NCBI GenBank assembly: GCA_016861045.1 | Contig: BOKP01000002.1 | Coordinates: forward strand, 310,001-374,000 | Length of the DNA: 64,000 nucleotides | Source of the DNA: Actinomycetes bacterium | Lineage (GTDB): Bacteria > Actinomycetota > Thermoleophilia > Solirubrobacterales > 70-9 | Direction: 5' to 3' | Part shown: piece after piece, positions 7,227 to 15,467 of the stretch | How the letters are laid out: every line of letters begins with the position of its first letter | How positions within the stretch are numbered: the first letter of the stretch is position 1 | The notes under the pieces: generated by a model | What the model was told of the DNA's origin: nothing | What the model saw: the letters and a program-made list of their open reading frames with translations, nothing else | The model's database searches: none | Position numbers and translations under genes: made by a program

Positions 7227-8445
7227 CGCGCGGGCCTCCAGGACGGTGGATCTCTCCCTCCTCCTCGTTGTCGCTCGGCTCGTCGTGTGGCGCGATGAAG
7301 CTCGCCTTATCCGACGTGCCCAGGAACGCTCGCTCTACTAACGCCCCCTCGTGCTCACTTGGTGCGTAGTCGGCATAGACCTGGGTCGTCTTCGCATCGC
7401 GGTGCCCCATCCACTCTTGGAGGATTCGTAGTGGGACGCCAGCCGCGGCGCAGTGGGTCCCGAAGGTGTGCCGGAGGTCATGGAAACGGACCGGCCGGAT
7501 CCCGGCTCGAGCCAGCGCCTTCTTGAACCGCTTGCGCATCCGCGAGGCATCCATTGGCCGCCCGGTGTGGGGGTTGCAGAAGACGAGGTCCTCGTCGGCC
7601 TGGAACACCGAGGCCTGAAAGTGGCGCTCCAAGGCGCCGGCGACGCGATCGGTGAGCGGTACTGAGCGCGAGGAGCGACGCGACTTCGGCGCTCCGAAGC
7701 TGCCGCGCGTGAATGTGCGGCGGACGCGAAGCCGCCCGGCCCGCCAATCGACGTCGCCCCACCGAAGCGCGAGCAATTCGCCCTGCCTCAGGCCCGTCAT
7801 CGCGGCCGTCAGATACAGCGCGCGGTCGGTCACGGCGAAGCGCCCCTCGCCGATGGCGCGAAGCAGCGCCTCGACCTCGGCGAGGGTCAGGTAGCGGATG
7901 TCGGGATCGCCGCCGTCGGCTCGCGGCCGGTCGATCGCGTCCACCGGGTTCGTCTGAGCCCAGCCGCGCTTGACCGCGAAGGCGAACAGGCCGTGGAGGA
8001 AGACGAGGTGATTGGTGATCGTCTTCGTCGCAAGGCCTTCGCCGCGCTTGGCGACCAGGTAGCGGCTCACGTCCTCGGGGCGCAGCCGCTCGAGCGCAGT
8101 CGCGCCGAAGAACGGTGCGAGATGGCCGCGGAGGATGTAGCCGTAGTCGGCGACGGTGGTCGGCTTTCGCTCGAGCACATGCTCGAGGTGCTCGATATAG
8201 CGTTCGCCGGCCTCCTCGATCGCCACGCGCGCGCGGACCGGGGCCCGCTCGCTCTCCATCCTTCTCTGTAGCTCGCGCTCGGCCTGGGCGCGGGTGAGGC
8301 CCTCGCGCGAGCCGGGCTGGCGCTTCGGCCCGATCTTCCGCTGGACGCGACGATCGCCGGCCCACCACTTGCCGTACCAGGCCTCGCCGCCGCGAGCGCT
8401 TCGCCGCACATAAAGGGACCCCGTCCCGTAGGAGCGTCGGCTCAT
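7219..8445 (-). CDS. tyrosine recombinase / integrase
   Basis: 408 residues. N-terminal AP2-like region (SARGGEAWYGKWW), SAM-like core-binding domain (about 75-165), then the catalytic domain: Arg in TGLRQGELLALRW (about 220), HDLRHTFGTH (about 323) and the tyrosine in QVYADYAP (about 357). Known: integrates and excises mobile elements at att sites, often in tRNA genes. The 3' end overlaps the methyltransferase gene; upstream are the HTH protein and the coupling-protein gene, all on one strand. It lies about 5 kb from the tRNA fragment at 2.1 kb. Confidence 0.93.
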   Translation of the reverse strand: MSRRSYGTGSLYVRRSARGGEAWYGKWWAGDRRVQRKIGPKRQPGSREGLTRAQAERELQRRMESERAPVRARVAIEEAGERYIEHLEHVLERKPTTVADYGYILRGHLAPFFGATALERLRPEDVSRYLVAKRGEGLATKTITNHLVFLHGLFAFAVKRGWAQTNPVDAIDRPRADGGDPDIRYLTLAEVEALLRAIGEGRFAVTDRALYLTAAMTGLRQGELLALRWGDVDWRAGRLRVRRTFTRGSFGAPKSRRSSRSVPLTDRVAGALERHFQASVFQADEDLVFCNPHTGRPMDASRMRKRFKKALARAGIRPVRFHDLRHTFGTHCAAAGVPLRILQEWMGHRDAKTTQVYADYAPSEHEGALVERAFLGTSDKASFIAPHDEPSDNEEEGEIHRPGGPRDD

Positions 8446-8454
8446 GCCGGCACC

Positions 8455-8721
8455 TCAGCTCGCGAGCGAGCCCTGGCGGGAGCGCTGTCTCGTCTGTCGG
8501 ACACGACCACCCGAACCCCGGCGCGAAGCCGAGCGCCCCCTCTCCCTCTCGCCGGCCTCGAGCTCGGCCACCCAGCGCTCGATCGCCTCGCGCCGGTAGC
8601 GGCGGTAGCGGCCGAGGGTCACGGTCGGGATCGTTCCCCGCCGCGACTGCTCGTAGACCCACGAGGTCGGCACGCCGAGCAGCTCGCCGACCTGCGAGGC
8701 GGTGAGCAGCGAGCCGCTCAC
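8455..8721 (-). CDS. helix-turn-helix DNA-binding protein, excisionase-like
   Basis: 88 residues, GTG start overlapping the stop of the coupling-protein gene. The sequence LLTASQVGELLGVPTSWVYEQ followed by RGTIPTVTLGRYRRYRREAIERWV is the typical MerR-like winged-helix of excisionase/AlpA-type proteins. The tail is basic (RRGSGGRVRQTRQRSRQG). It sits directly upstream of the integrase, the usual place for Xis. Inference: controls excision direction or integrase expression. Confidence 0.8.
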   Translation of the reverse strand: MSGSLLTASQVGELLGVPTSWVYEQSRRGTIPTVTLGRYRRYRREAIERWVAELEAGERERGRSASRRGSGGRVRQTRQRSRQGSLAS

Positions 8722-10352
8722 GCGGCCGCGCTCCCCGCCGCCGCTGCGCTCGGCGGCGTCCAGATCCGCACCACCGAGGGCTCGCGCCTCGAGGTCGGCT
8801 CGATCACGATCGCCTCCCCCACCCCCAGGCGCTTGAACTCGTCGGGGTGGCGGACGAACTCGCGGCTGCGCTTGCGGGTCCCCTCCTCCGCGGGCGCCGA
8901 GGCTCCAAGTCGCTCGCGGGTGTGGCGGGTCACGGTCCAGACCGGCTGGGTCCCGGCCATCGCGGCGAGGATCTCGGCAGCCTCGGGCTCGGACTGGCGA
9001 TGGGCAACGACGTAGTCGACGTCGGCGAGAACCTGCCTTCTCAGGCTGTCGGTCTGATCGCCGGGCCGGGCGACCGTGAGGTCAGCGAAGCTCTGGGTGC
9101 CGATCAGCACGCTCAGCCCGGCCGAGCGCGAGCGCGAGAGAAGCCGGGAGACCTGTTCGGCGGCGAGGGCCGCGAACTCGTCGACGATCACGAGTCCGCT
9201 CGGCTCGGTTCCGTGGAGGCCCGCCGTGACCGTGATCAGATCGACGACGACCGCGGCGCCGAGCATCTGCGAGGCGAGCGGGAAGCGGTCGGCGTCGAGG
9301 CGGACGTAGGCGAGCTTGCGCTCGGCCAGGACCTCGGCGAGATCGAGCTGCGGCGTCCCCTCCGCGGGCTCGAGCCAGCGCCCGAGCTCGGACTCGGCCA
9401 GGACCGCGAGCCGGTCGCGGGCGCCGCCGAGCTCGGCCCGGGTCCGGGGCTGGAGGTCGTTGACGTAGCCGGTGATCCGCTCGGAGAGGTCTGCCTCGCA
9501 GAGGCCTGCCAGGTAAGAGAGGTGGTCGGGCTCGTAGTAGTAGACGAGCCGCGAGAGGCTCGGTGGCCACTCCCCCGCTCCCCGCATCGCCGCCAGGACC
9601 AGCCCGAGGTAGCGCTGGGCCTGGCGCAGGAAGTGAGGCTCGGTGAACTGCTCGGCTGCCAGGGCCTTGTCGGCGATCTCGGTCGGGGTGCCGCGGCCGA
9701 GCGGGTTGTAGGCGATCGGGCCATCGGGGCTCCACTCCAAGAGCTCGCGGCCCGAGCGCTCGGCCTCGGCATCGAGCACCTCGCGGAGGTATCGGTCTCC
9801 CTTCGGGTCGACCACGATCGCCGCCATCCCGGAGCGGACGTAGGCGCTCGCGTGCGCGGCCAGGGTCACGGTCTTGCCCGACCCCGGCGCCCCGGGAATG
9901 AAGCCGCGCACGCCTTGGCGGACCCCGAGCGGGACCGTCGCGAGCTCGCGGTCGCGGCGGATCCCGAGCGCGAGCCGCTCGCCGACCCGTCGCTCGCCTC
10001 GCGCTCGCTGGCTTTCACGGCGTGAGCGAACAAGCGCCAGCGGGCCGATCCGCTCGCGCGCCCGCCGCGCCTCCTGCCCGCCGCGCTCGACCGCCTGCTG
10101 GTTTCGTCCGAACCCGAGCGCGGCCGAGCCGCAGAGCACTGCTGCGAGCCCGCCGCCGATCGCTGGCCAGAGGGGAAGCAGGACCGCTGCGACCGGCAAC
10201 GAGAGGAGCGGGCTCGCCCAGTGGAGTCGGTAGCGCTCGAGCGCGACCACCACCCCGCCGACGCCGACTGCCGCCGTCGCGACCACGAGCGCCAGCTCGA
10301 CCAGCCCCGAGCCGATCGCGTCGAGGTCGGCCGGATCGGCCTCGCCCCTCAC
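8718..10352 (-). CDS. VirD4/TraG-type coupling ATPase
   Basis: 544 residues. Two N-terminal membrane segments (about 15-75), a basic linker, Walker A GAPGSGKT at about 151-158, the following IVVDPKGDRY, and Walker B LVIVDEFAAL at about 388. The C-terminal part (VLADVDYVVAHRQSEPEAAEILAAMAGT) is the TraG/VirD4 motor end. Known: couples the relaxosome to the type IV channel and pumps DNA. GTG start overlaps the stop of the Replic_Relax-like gene upstream, so the two are translationally coupled, as expected for relaxase and coupling protein. Confidence 0.9.
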   Translation of the reverse strand: MRGEADPADLDAIGSGLVELALVVATAAVGVGGVVVALERYRLHWASPLLSLPVAAVLLPLWPAIGGGLAAVLCGSAALGFGRNQQAVERGGQEARRARERIGPLALVRSRRESQRARGERRVGERLALGIRRDRELATVPLGVRQGVRGFIPGAPGSGKTVTLAAHASAYVRSGMAAIVVDPKGDRYLREVLDAEAERSGRELLEWSPDGPIAYNPLGRGTPTEIADKALAAEQFTEPHFLRQAQRYLGLVLAAMRGAGEWPPSLSRLVYYYEPDHLSYLAGLCEADLSERITGYVNDLQPRTRAELGGARDRLAVLAESELGRWLEPAEGTPQLDLAEVLAERKLAYVRLDADRFPLASQMLGAAVVVDLITVTAGLHGTEPSGLVIVDEFAALAAEQVSRLLSRSRSAGLSVLIGTQSFADLTVARPGDQTDSLRRQVLADVDYVVAHRQSEPEAAEILAAMAGTQPVWTVTRHTRERLGASAPAEEGTRKRSREFVRHPDEFKRLGVGEAIVIEPTSRREPSVVRIWTPPSAAAAGSAAA

Positions 10353-11104
10353 AGGATCTCCTCGAGCGGCCGGAGCTCAACCCGCTCGCGGGCGTGGGCG
10401 CGCTCGACCGCGCGCTCGAGCCCGCGCATGGTCGTCCCGGGCGCGGCGTAGTAGCGGAGGAGATCGACGCAGCGAGCCCTGCCCCAGGCGCGGACGATGC
10501 CCTCGAGGCGGACCGGCGCCTTCGGCGTGAGCTCGACCTCGATCGCGACCACCTCGCCCGCGCCGAGCAGGACGAGGTCGGGGCGGTGAAGCTGCGGGGA
10601 GCCGTCGGGCCGCTGGCCAACCGTCGCACTCGCCAGGGTCCGCCGCTCGAGGCGCTCGGCGGCGCGGATCTCGCGCTCGCTCAGAAGCTCGGCGTCCACT
10701 CCCTTTGGCAGTCGGACCGCCGCCCACCCGCAGGCGAGCCAGTGCGCGGCGAGCTCGGGACTCAGCCTCGCGACCGGCAAGGCCAGATCCGCGTAGCGGA
10801 GGCCGCGCGGGGTGGCGCGCAGCAGAGCAGGCTCTCCATGCAGCAGGTAGACGCGGTCGAGGAGGCCGCCCTCGATGCAGGCCGCCACCCGCCGGTAGGC
10901 GACGGTGCGGCCGAGGTCGAAGCGCTCGCGGACCTGCTCCAGCGTCGCCGCTCCCAGCCGCCCGACCCAGCGGACGATCTCGCGGTCGCGCCGCGAAGCC
11001 CCACCGAGGCCGAGACCCAGCCGCTGATCGCGCGGATCAACCGCAGCCAGCCGGAGCGCCCGCTCGGCGAGCCGGGCCGGCTGGGTTGGGGCGATCGCTT
11101 CCAT
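10349..11104 (-). CDS. Replic_Relax-like winged-helix/nuclease-like protein, candidate relaxase
   Basis: 251 residues from the second of two adjacent ATGs (11107 and 11104). The second was chosen because it lies 7 nt from the -10 box, as in the sister promoters. The N-terminal half is a winged-helix region (RLGAATLEQVRERFDLGRTVAYRRVAACIEGGLL). The C-terminal half holds RPDLVLLGAGEVVAIEVELT, a PD-(D/E)xK-like pattern, then a segment KAPVRLEGIVRAW. This layout matches the replication-relaxation family. No classical relaxase (MobA, TraI, MobF) was found in the element, which makes this the best candidate; direct evidence of nicking is absent. Confidence 0.6.
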   Translation of the reverse strand: MEAIAPTQPARLAERALRLAAVDPRDQRLGLGLGGASRRDREIVRWVGRLGAATLEQVRERFDLGRTVAYRRVAACIEGGLLDRVYLLHGEPALLRATPRGLRYADLALPVARLSPELAAHWLACGWAAVRLPKGVDAELLSEREIRAAERLERRTLASATVGQRPDGSPQLHRPDLVLLGAGEVVAIEVELTPKAPVRLEGIVRAWGRARCVDLLRYYAAPGTTMRGLERAVERAHARERVELRPLEEIL

Positions 11105-11111
11105 CATGGAA

Positions 11112-11140
11112 TACGTCGCGCGAAAGGAAAGAAAGTCCAA
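11112..11140 (-). promoter_or_regulatory. element promoter 1: TTGGACT-N15-CGACGTA
   Basis: Minus-strand TTGGACT (11140-11134), 15-nt spacer, CGACGTA (11118-11112), then 7 nt to the ATG at 11104. Same boxes and spacing as 22865-22893 and 28014-28042. Predicted to drive the Replic_Relax-coupling-HTH-integrase-methyltransferase operon as a leaderless mRNA. Confidence 0.75.
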
Positions 11141-11157
11141 GGTGACTTGAGCAGCGC

Positions 11158-11421
11158 TCAGCCGAGGACCCGGATCGAGGCCGGATCGGCAAGGAGCACC
11201 GTCCGCCCGCGCCAGCCGATCGCGAGCGGGTCGGAGACCTCGATCTCCTCGCCGACCTCTGGCAGCCGCAGCTCCTCGCTCGGCTCGAGGAAGAGGACGA
11301 CATCCTCGAAACACCGCTCGTAGGGGCCCTCGTCGACCATGACTCGGAGCTCACAGCAGATCGAGTCGAGGGTCTCGTAGGTCTCCGGCGCTCGCGTGAC
11401 CTGTCCGATCAGGGGGTTCAT
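11158..11421 (-). CDS. hypothetical small protein
   Basis: 87 residues, ATG start. Not recognised. It holds two adjacent cysteines (SICCELRV) near the N-terminus, an acidic middle, and a beta-rich end (IEVSDPLAIGWRGRTVLLADPASIRVLG). It stands between the 121-residue gene and the Replic_Relax-like gene, whose promoter begins 18 bp after its stop. Probably a transfer-associated accessory protein; nothing more can be said. Confidence 0.6.
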   Translation of the reverse strand: MNPLIGQVTRAPETYETLDSICCELRVMVDEGPYERCFEDVVLFLEPSEELRLPEVGEEIEVSDPLAIGWRGRTVLLADPASIRVLG

Positions 11422-11559
11422 CTGGTCCTCCTCGGCCCTGGTGGGCTCGGCAGTTGACTTCTTGCGAAGCGTCCGAAGCCGACCCCGTCGGCCACATTCA
11501 GCGGAGAAAGGAGGCGAATGCCGAGCGCCGAGGGCCGGGCTGGGAGCCGACCCCCCGGA

Positions 11560-11925
11560 CTAGCGATCGCGACCGCTCGGGATCTCCTCGACCTCGACCA
11601 GGACGCCGATCCGGAGCTCGATCGCGACCAGGCGCCACTCGAGCCCCGAGCGTGAGTCGCGGTAGCGCTCGAGGATCGCGCGAGCGAGCGCCGACTCCGC
11701 GATCCGCAGCGACGCCTCGCCCACCGACAGCGCCTGCGAGCGCCGCGGCGCGTAGCCGAAGCTCCAGCTACGTCCGAGGCGGCCGGCGAGGGTGAGGAAG
11801 GTCCCCGGCCCGCCGAGCGGGGAGAGCTCGACCCCGACCCAGCGGCCGGAGAGCGCGGCGAGCGCCCGTGAGGCCGCCTCAAAGTCGAGGAGGTACCGCT
11901 CGCTCGGTTCGGGCAGGTCCCTCAT
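11560..11925 (-). CDS. hypothetical protein
   Basis: 121 residues, ATG start. Not recognised. It looks like a mixed alpha/beta domain with a Gly-rich loop (LGGPGTFLTLAGRLGRSWSFGYAP) and ends with beta strands WRLVAIELRIGVLVEVEEI. No signal peptide or membrane segment. It follows the sigma-factor gene by 49 bp, so the two may be one operon. The 138 bp between its stop and the next gene holds no clear feature. Confidence 0.6.
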   Translation of the reverse strand: MRDLPEPSERYLLDFEAASRALAALSGRWVGVELSPLGGPGTFLTLAGRLGRSWSFGYAPRRSQALSVGEASLRIAESALARAILERYRDSRSGLEWRLVAIELRIGVLVEVEEIPSGRDR

Positions 11926-11974
11926 GCTCGTGAAACCCCGGCGGCGATGGGTGCGCCCCTGGCGCCCCGAGGTC

Positions 11975-12538
11975 TCAGTCGGACTCGATGAGCCGGCGAT
12001 TGGCCCGCCCGACCCGCTTTCGGATCGCGCGGGTGCTGAGCCCGGTGAGCTCGGAGACCTCGGCGTGGCTGTAGCCGGCGGCGATCAGCACCGCGACGGT
12101 GCGCTCCTGCTCGGGGAGGCGGCCAAGCAGCTCGCGCGCCTCCCCGCGCTCCTCGGCGGACAGCAGCAGCTCGAGCGGGCCCGGCGCGCTCGGATCGGAA
12201 AGCCCGATCTCCGCCTCGGAGCCGAGCCGGTCGGAGCTCTCGCGGGCGGGTGGCGCCGCGTTGCGGCTCTCCTTGCGCCGGTGGCGGCGGTGGAGCTTGA
12301 AGACGCGGTTGCGGACACAGCGGGCCGCGTAGGCGACCACGTGCGCGCGCTCGTGGGGGCCGGGGAAGGAGCGGAGGACATCGAGCAGGGCGTCCTGGAC
12401 GACGTCGTCGGCGGCATCGGCGCTCGCGCCCCAGCGCTGGGCGAGCGCGGCGAGCCAGCTGTAGCGCTCGCGAGCGAGGTAGTCGGCGAGGGGGCGATTT
12501 CGGGCGGGGTCTCGGTTCGGTGTCGGTTGATCGGCCAT
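11975..12538 (-). CDS. RNA polymerase sigma factor, ECF-like
   Basis: 187 residues from ATG 12538. Region 2 lies at about residues 25-85 (DAADDVVQDALLDVLRSF, then YAARCVRNRVFKLHRR), followed by a polar linker. Region 4 is PEQERTVAVLIAAGYSHAEV followed by SELTGLSTRAIRKRVGRANR. Known: binds core RNA polymerase and recognises -35/-10 boxes. Inference: it or the second sigma factor at 26590-28005 may read the TTGGACT/CGACGTA promoters. Its own upstream region has a 7-bp hairpin (12551-12567) that recurs before the ArdC-like gene. Confidence 0.85.
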   Translation of the reverse strand: MADQPTPNRDPARNRPLADYLARERYSWLAALAQRWGASADAADDVVQDALLDVLRSFPGPHERAHVVAYAARCVRNRVFKLHRRHRRKESRNAAPPARESSDRLGSEAEIGLSDPSAPGPLELLLSAEERGEARELLGRLPEQERTVAVLIAAGYSHAEVSELTGLSTRAIRKRVGRANRRLIESD

Positions 12539-12550
12539 AGGCCGCCGACC

Positions 12551-12567
12551 GCACGGCTTTGCCGTGC
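12551..12567 (-). repeat. GCACGGC-NNN-GCCGTGC hairpin, copy 1
   Basis: 7-bp perfect stem with 3-nt loop, 12 bp upstream of the sigma-factor ATG. The same stem (different loop) occurs at 23913-23929, upstream of the ArdC-like gene on the same strand. Confidence 0.6.
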
Positions 12568-12712
12568 CACACTGAGGCGGCCGGCCGTGAGACCGGCTCG
12601 AGCCCGCGACCCAGGCCGGGATCGCTCCCTCGGCTGGCTCCCTCACCCTCGCCACAACGCTGCGCCGTGGCCTCGCGGGGGCAGGCGGGACGGCGCCGGG
12701 CTTCTTCTGCCC

Positions 12713-12910
12713 GTGAGCGTCGTCCTCGTAGCGATCGTCCTGCTCTGGCTCAGCGCCGTCGGCGTCTGGCCGCTATTGACAGCGCTGCTCGCCTGCTCGA
12801 CCGTGTGGGCCGGCGGGGGAACGGAGGCCGAGATGATCGTCGCCGGCGTGCTCGCCTGGATCGCGGTCGCGCTCGTGCGGCGACGGCTTCGGGCCCGTCG
12901 CTACGGCTAG
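12713..12910 (+). CDS. small two-TM membrane protein
   Basis: 65 residues from GTG 12713. Two hydrophobic segments (VVLVAIVLLWLSAVGVWPLL and MIVAGVLAWIAVALV), with a basic end RRRLRARRYG. It is the only plus-strand gene inside the conjugation block and is divergent from the sigma factor. No clear Shine-Dalgarno. Not recognised; it could be an entry-exclusion or pore-associated peptide, but this is a guess. The following 227 bp to the terminator hold no gene I can support. Confidence 0.4.
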   Translation: MSVVLVAIVLLWLSAVGVWPLLTALLACSTVWAGGGTEAEMIVAGVLAWIAVALVRRRLRARRYG

Positions 12911-13137
12911 ACCGACCGCCTGCAACCGCGCAGGCTTACGGTGCCGTCGTTCACCACCGCGGCGTCGTGGACCCCCGGGCGGCATGCCGAGATGCGACGG
13001 ACCGCGCACCCAAGCCACGATCCGCCGTGGGCAAGGCTACGGCCGCCTGCCTCCCCCGCACAGGCCGCATGCACTCTCGGGCTCGCGGCCCGACGGGGGC
13101 TGGGCCAAAGCTCTCCCGTTCGAGGCCGAAGAATGAC

Positions 13138-13160
13138 GCGGGGCCCATTCCGGGCCCCGC
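13138..13160 (-). terminator. hairpin terminator after ssb
   Basis: GCGGGGCCC, loop ATTCC, GGGCCCCGC: a 9-bp perfect stem 28 bp downstream of the ssb stop. On the minus strand it is followed by GTCATTCTTCGG, only moderately T-rich. Confidence 0.65.
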
Positions 13161-13187
13161 GCCGTCGGTCGTGGGGATCTGCCGCGA

Positions 13188-13559
13188 TCAGAACGGGATG
13201 TCGACCTCGTCCGACCCCTCCTCCGAGGAGTCCTCCTCGGCCGACCTCGATCCGTTGGCGGAGCCGAGGAACTCGACCCGGCCGACGACCGAGTGCTTGG
13301 AGCGCCGGGAGCCGTCCTCGGCCTCCCACTCGCGGTAGAGCAGGCGGCCGTCGACGGCGACCTGCCGACCCTTGCTCAGATGAGCAGCGCAGGCCTCGGC
13401 CTGGCGGTCGAAGCAGGCGACATCGACGTAGGTCGGCGGCTTCTCGGGACCGTTTGAGACCGCGATCCGAAGATCGCAGACCGCGCGGCCGTCCTGGGAC
13501 TCGATGTGGCCGAGCTCGGGATCCTTGGTGAGCCGGCCTACCAGTGCGACGGAGTTCAT
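13188..13559 (-). CDS. ssb: single-stranded DNA-binding protein
   Basis: 123 residues from ATG 13559 with AAGGAGA 6-12 nt upstream. The OB-fold (MNSVALVGRLTKDPEL, DLRIAVSNG, YVDVACFDRQAEACAAHLSKG, VDGRLLYREWE) is complete. The tail is acidic and ends DEVDIPF, the conserved C-terminal hook that binds partner proteins. Known: mobile elements often carry their own SSB to protect transferred single strands. Its start overlaps the stop of a short upstream frame (13556-13624). Confidence 0.93.
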   Translation of the reverse strand: MNSVALVGRLTKDPELGHIESQDGRAVCDLRIAVSNGPEKPPTYVDVACFDRQAEACAAHLSKGRQVAVDGRLLYREWEAEDGSRRSKHSVVGRVEFLGSANGSRSAEEDSSEEGSDEVDIPF

Positions 13560-13624
13560 CTTCCGTCTCCTTTCCCCGCCGTAGCGGGCGTCGTGGACTT
13601 TGCGAGCAAGCCACCTCCCGGCAT
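13556..13624 (-). CDS. possible 22-codon leader peptide upstream of ssb
   Basis: ATG 13624 to a TGA that overlaps the ssb ATG as ATGA (22 codons, beginning MPGGGLLAK). Upstream is a degenerate relative of the element promoter: GTGGACT at 13657-13651 and GTA at 13635-13633, 8 nt from this ATG, but with a spacer 4 nt shorter than in the three clear copies. May couple ssb translation to a leaderless start. ssb also has its own Shine-Dalgarno, so the frame may be irrelevant. Confidence 0.35.
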   Translation of the reverse strand: MPGGGLLAKSTTPATAGKGDGR

Positions 13625-13713
13625 CGCCGGGATACAAACGCGAAGCAGGAAGTCCACGCGACCGCCGGCGGGAAGGAGCGAAGCGAACCCCTCGCGCTGC
13701 CGGCTCGCCGCGA

Positions 13714-14868
13714 TCACGCTCGCTCCCCGGGAGCCGGGAAGGCCATCACCCAGCGGGCCGGCGGGCGTAGGGGCCCCGAGCCGAACGACGAGCTCGCCCA
13801 GGAGACGTGGATGTGTGCCGGACAGCCGCCGTCGCAGGTGCGCGGGGAGCCATGGCTTGGGTAGCCGTCGTAGCCGATGAACTGGATCGCGGGGACCAGC
13901 GGGCAGAGGGGCTTGGAGCCCGAGGCCGCGCAGGAGCGCCGCCAGCCGAGGTCGGCGGCCAGGCGACCGGCCGAGCGGTCCCAGACCGCCTGCGAGGCAA
14001 TGTCCCCGGCCGGGACCATGTCGAGCGCGGTCCCGTCGCCGTGGGTGGCGTGGCCAGACTCGCGCGCGGCGGTGACCCGCAGCTCGTAGGTGCGGAGGAT
14101 CCAGACCGCGTTGTCATAGAGGCGCGCGTCGATCGGCTGCGGCGCGTAGCCCGCGGCCATCAGGCCGCGCGGCAGCGTCCGGAACTCGCGCGGCTCGTAG
14201 AGACGAACCGCCCGCCCGAGCTCCGCCGCGGCGGCCTCGGGCCCACAGCTCGCCTCGGCGACCGAGCCGACGTCGCCGAAGCGCTTCGCCCACCGCAAGA
14301 CGTCGCGCACGTACCAGTCGGCGTGGTTGTAGGCGAAGATCGCGCGGTACCAGTCGCGCGGCGCTCCTGACGCAGACAGGTAGTTGGCGGCGCCGAAGAT
14401 CGCGTCGTCGGGATCGTAGCGGTCCTTGGTGCCGTCGCCGTCGCCGTCGACCCCGTAGGCGGCCCAGGTGGGGCCGAGGAACTGCATCGGCCCGCCGGCG
14501 CCGGCGAAGTTCTCGCCGGAGCGGACGCCCGGCAGCGGCGAGCGGCCGAAGTCGGTCTCGACCTTGTGGATCGCAGCGAGGATCGCGGGGCCGCGGACGC
14601 CGAGCGCGAAGCGCTCGGCCGCGCCACCGTAGGTCGGGACGTACTGGCCGGGAACGCCGCGGACGCTGCCGGCCTCGGCCTCCGCCGGAGCGCAGGCGCC
14701 GCTGGCGGGACCGACCAGGGTCGAGCCCATCCCGGCCACGGCGAGAACGGCGAGGAAGGCCGCGGCCGCCCCGGCCGCGATCCGTCCCCACGATCCGCCG
14801 CCGGAGCGTCGACCGCGGCGGCCCTCGCCGAGCCCGACGCGACCGCTGATCGAGGCCGAGGCGCTCAC
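13714..14868 (-). CDS. two-domain peptidoglycan hydrolase (lytic transglycosylase plus M15-like peptidase)
   Basis: 384 residues. N-terminal membrane anchor at about 28-52, then a transglycosylase domain with catalytic Glu in AAIHKVETDFG, GPMQFLGPTW and the Ca-loop-like DGDGDGTKDRYDPDDAIFGAANYL. The C-terminal part has SGHATHGDGTALDM and AHIHVSW, spaced like the His-Asp-His zinc ligands of M15/VanY peptidases. Known: VirB1-type hydrolases open the wall for the conjugation channel. Last gene of the transfer operon, overlapping the preceding one by 4 bp (GTGA). Confidence 0.8.
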   Translation of the reverse strand: MSASASISGRVGLGEGRRGRRSGGGSWGRIAAGAAAAFLAVLAVAGMGSTLVGPASGACAPAEAEAGSVRGVPGQYVPTYGGAAERFALGVRGPAILAAIHKVETDFGRSPLPGVRSGENFAGAGGPMQFLGPTWAAYGVDGDGDGTKDRYDPDDAIFGAANYLSASGAPRDWYRAIFAYNHADWYVRDVLRWAKRFGDVGSVAEASCGPEAAAAELGRAVRLYEPREFRTLPRGLMAAGYAPQPIDARLYDNAVWILRTYELRVTAARESGHATHGDGTALDMVPAGDIASQAVWDRSAGRLAADLGWRRSCAASGSKPLCPLVPAIQFIGYDGYPSHGSPRTCDGGCPAHIHVSWASSSFGSGPLRPPARWVMAFPAPGERA

Positions 14869-15467
14869 AGCCCGATCCCCGCCACCCGCCAGCCCGCGGT
14901 AGTGCGGCGGAGCTCGATCGCGATCGGGTCTGGCCGACCGCCGTGAATGACGCGGCCGACGAGCTCGACCCGCGCCAGCCGCCCGCCCTCGGACTCGGCG
15001 GGCAGGAGCTCCAGCCGCCCAAGGCGAGCGCGCTCCGGCGGCGCCCCGCGCGGGGGGCGCGGCGGCCTTCGGAGCAGCGAGCTCGCGAGCCTCGGCGTCG
15101 CCGTCCGCCGCAGCACTCTCGCAGCCGGCTGTCCGAGCTCGTAGCGGCTGAGCGCCGAGTGGAAGCGGCGGGCGGTCGGCTCGACCACGCGCTCGACTCG
15201 CCGCCAGCGGCGCAGCGTCGCCGCGGTCGGGCCGGGCTCGCCCCGGGGATCCTCGCGCCGGAGCTGCTCGCGCCGGCGGGCATCCGCCCGCTCGCTGAGG
15301 CCCCCGAGCAGGCGAGCGGCATCGGGAGAGTCAGCCCCGGGTGAGCCCTCGGCGGCGATCGTCCGCCTACCGCCAGGCCCATCGCCAGTGGAGGTCAGAA
15401 GCAGCGCCGCGAGGGCCAAGAGAGCCAGCGCGATGACCAGCAGCGCGAGCCTGCGGCCGCGACTCAC
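14865..15467 (-). CDS. membrane-anchored transfer-operon protein, unknown
   Basis: 200 residues, GTG start overlapping the VirB6-like gene. One N-terminal membrane segment (LALLVIALALLALAALLLTS), then an Arg-rich external region and a beta-rich end (LARVELVGRVIHG, IAIELRRTTAGWRVAGIGL) that looks like a SnoaL/TcpC-type small domain. Its coupling to VirB6-like and hydrolase genes makes a structural role in the channel likely. No family recognised with confidence. Confidence 0.65.
   Translation of the reverse strand: MSRGRRLALLVIALALLALAALLLTSTGDGPGGRRTIAAEGSPGADSPDAARLLGGLSERADARRREQLRREDPRGEPGPTAATLRRWRRVERVVEPTARRFHSALSRYELGQPAARVLRRTATPRLASSLLRRPPRPPRGAPPERARLGRLELLPAESEGGRLARVELVGRVIHGGRPDPIAIELRRTTAGWRVAGIGL

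Noticed and set aside
9520-9560. GTAGTAGTAG inside the coupling-protein gene as another BlaI-type operator
   Set aside because: It is coding Tyr repeats (YYY) without dyad symmetry.
13633-13657. Fourth copy of the TTGGACT/CGACGTA promoter before ssb
   Set aside because: Boxes are degenerate and the spacer is 4 nt shorter; kept only as a weak note.
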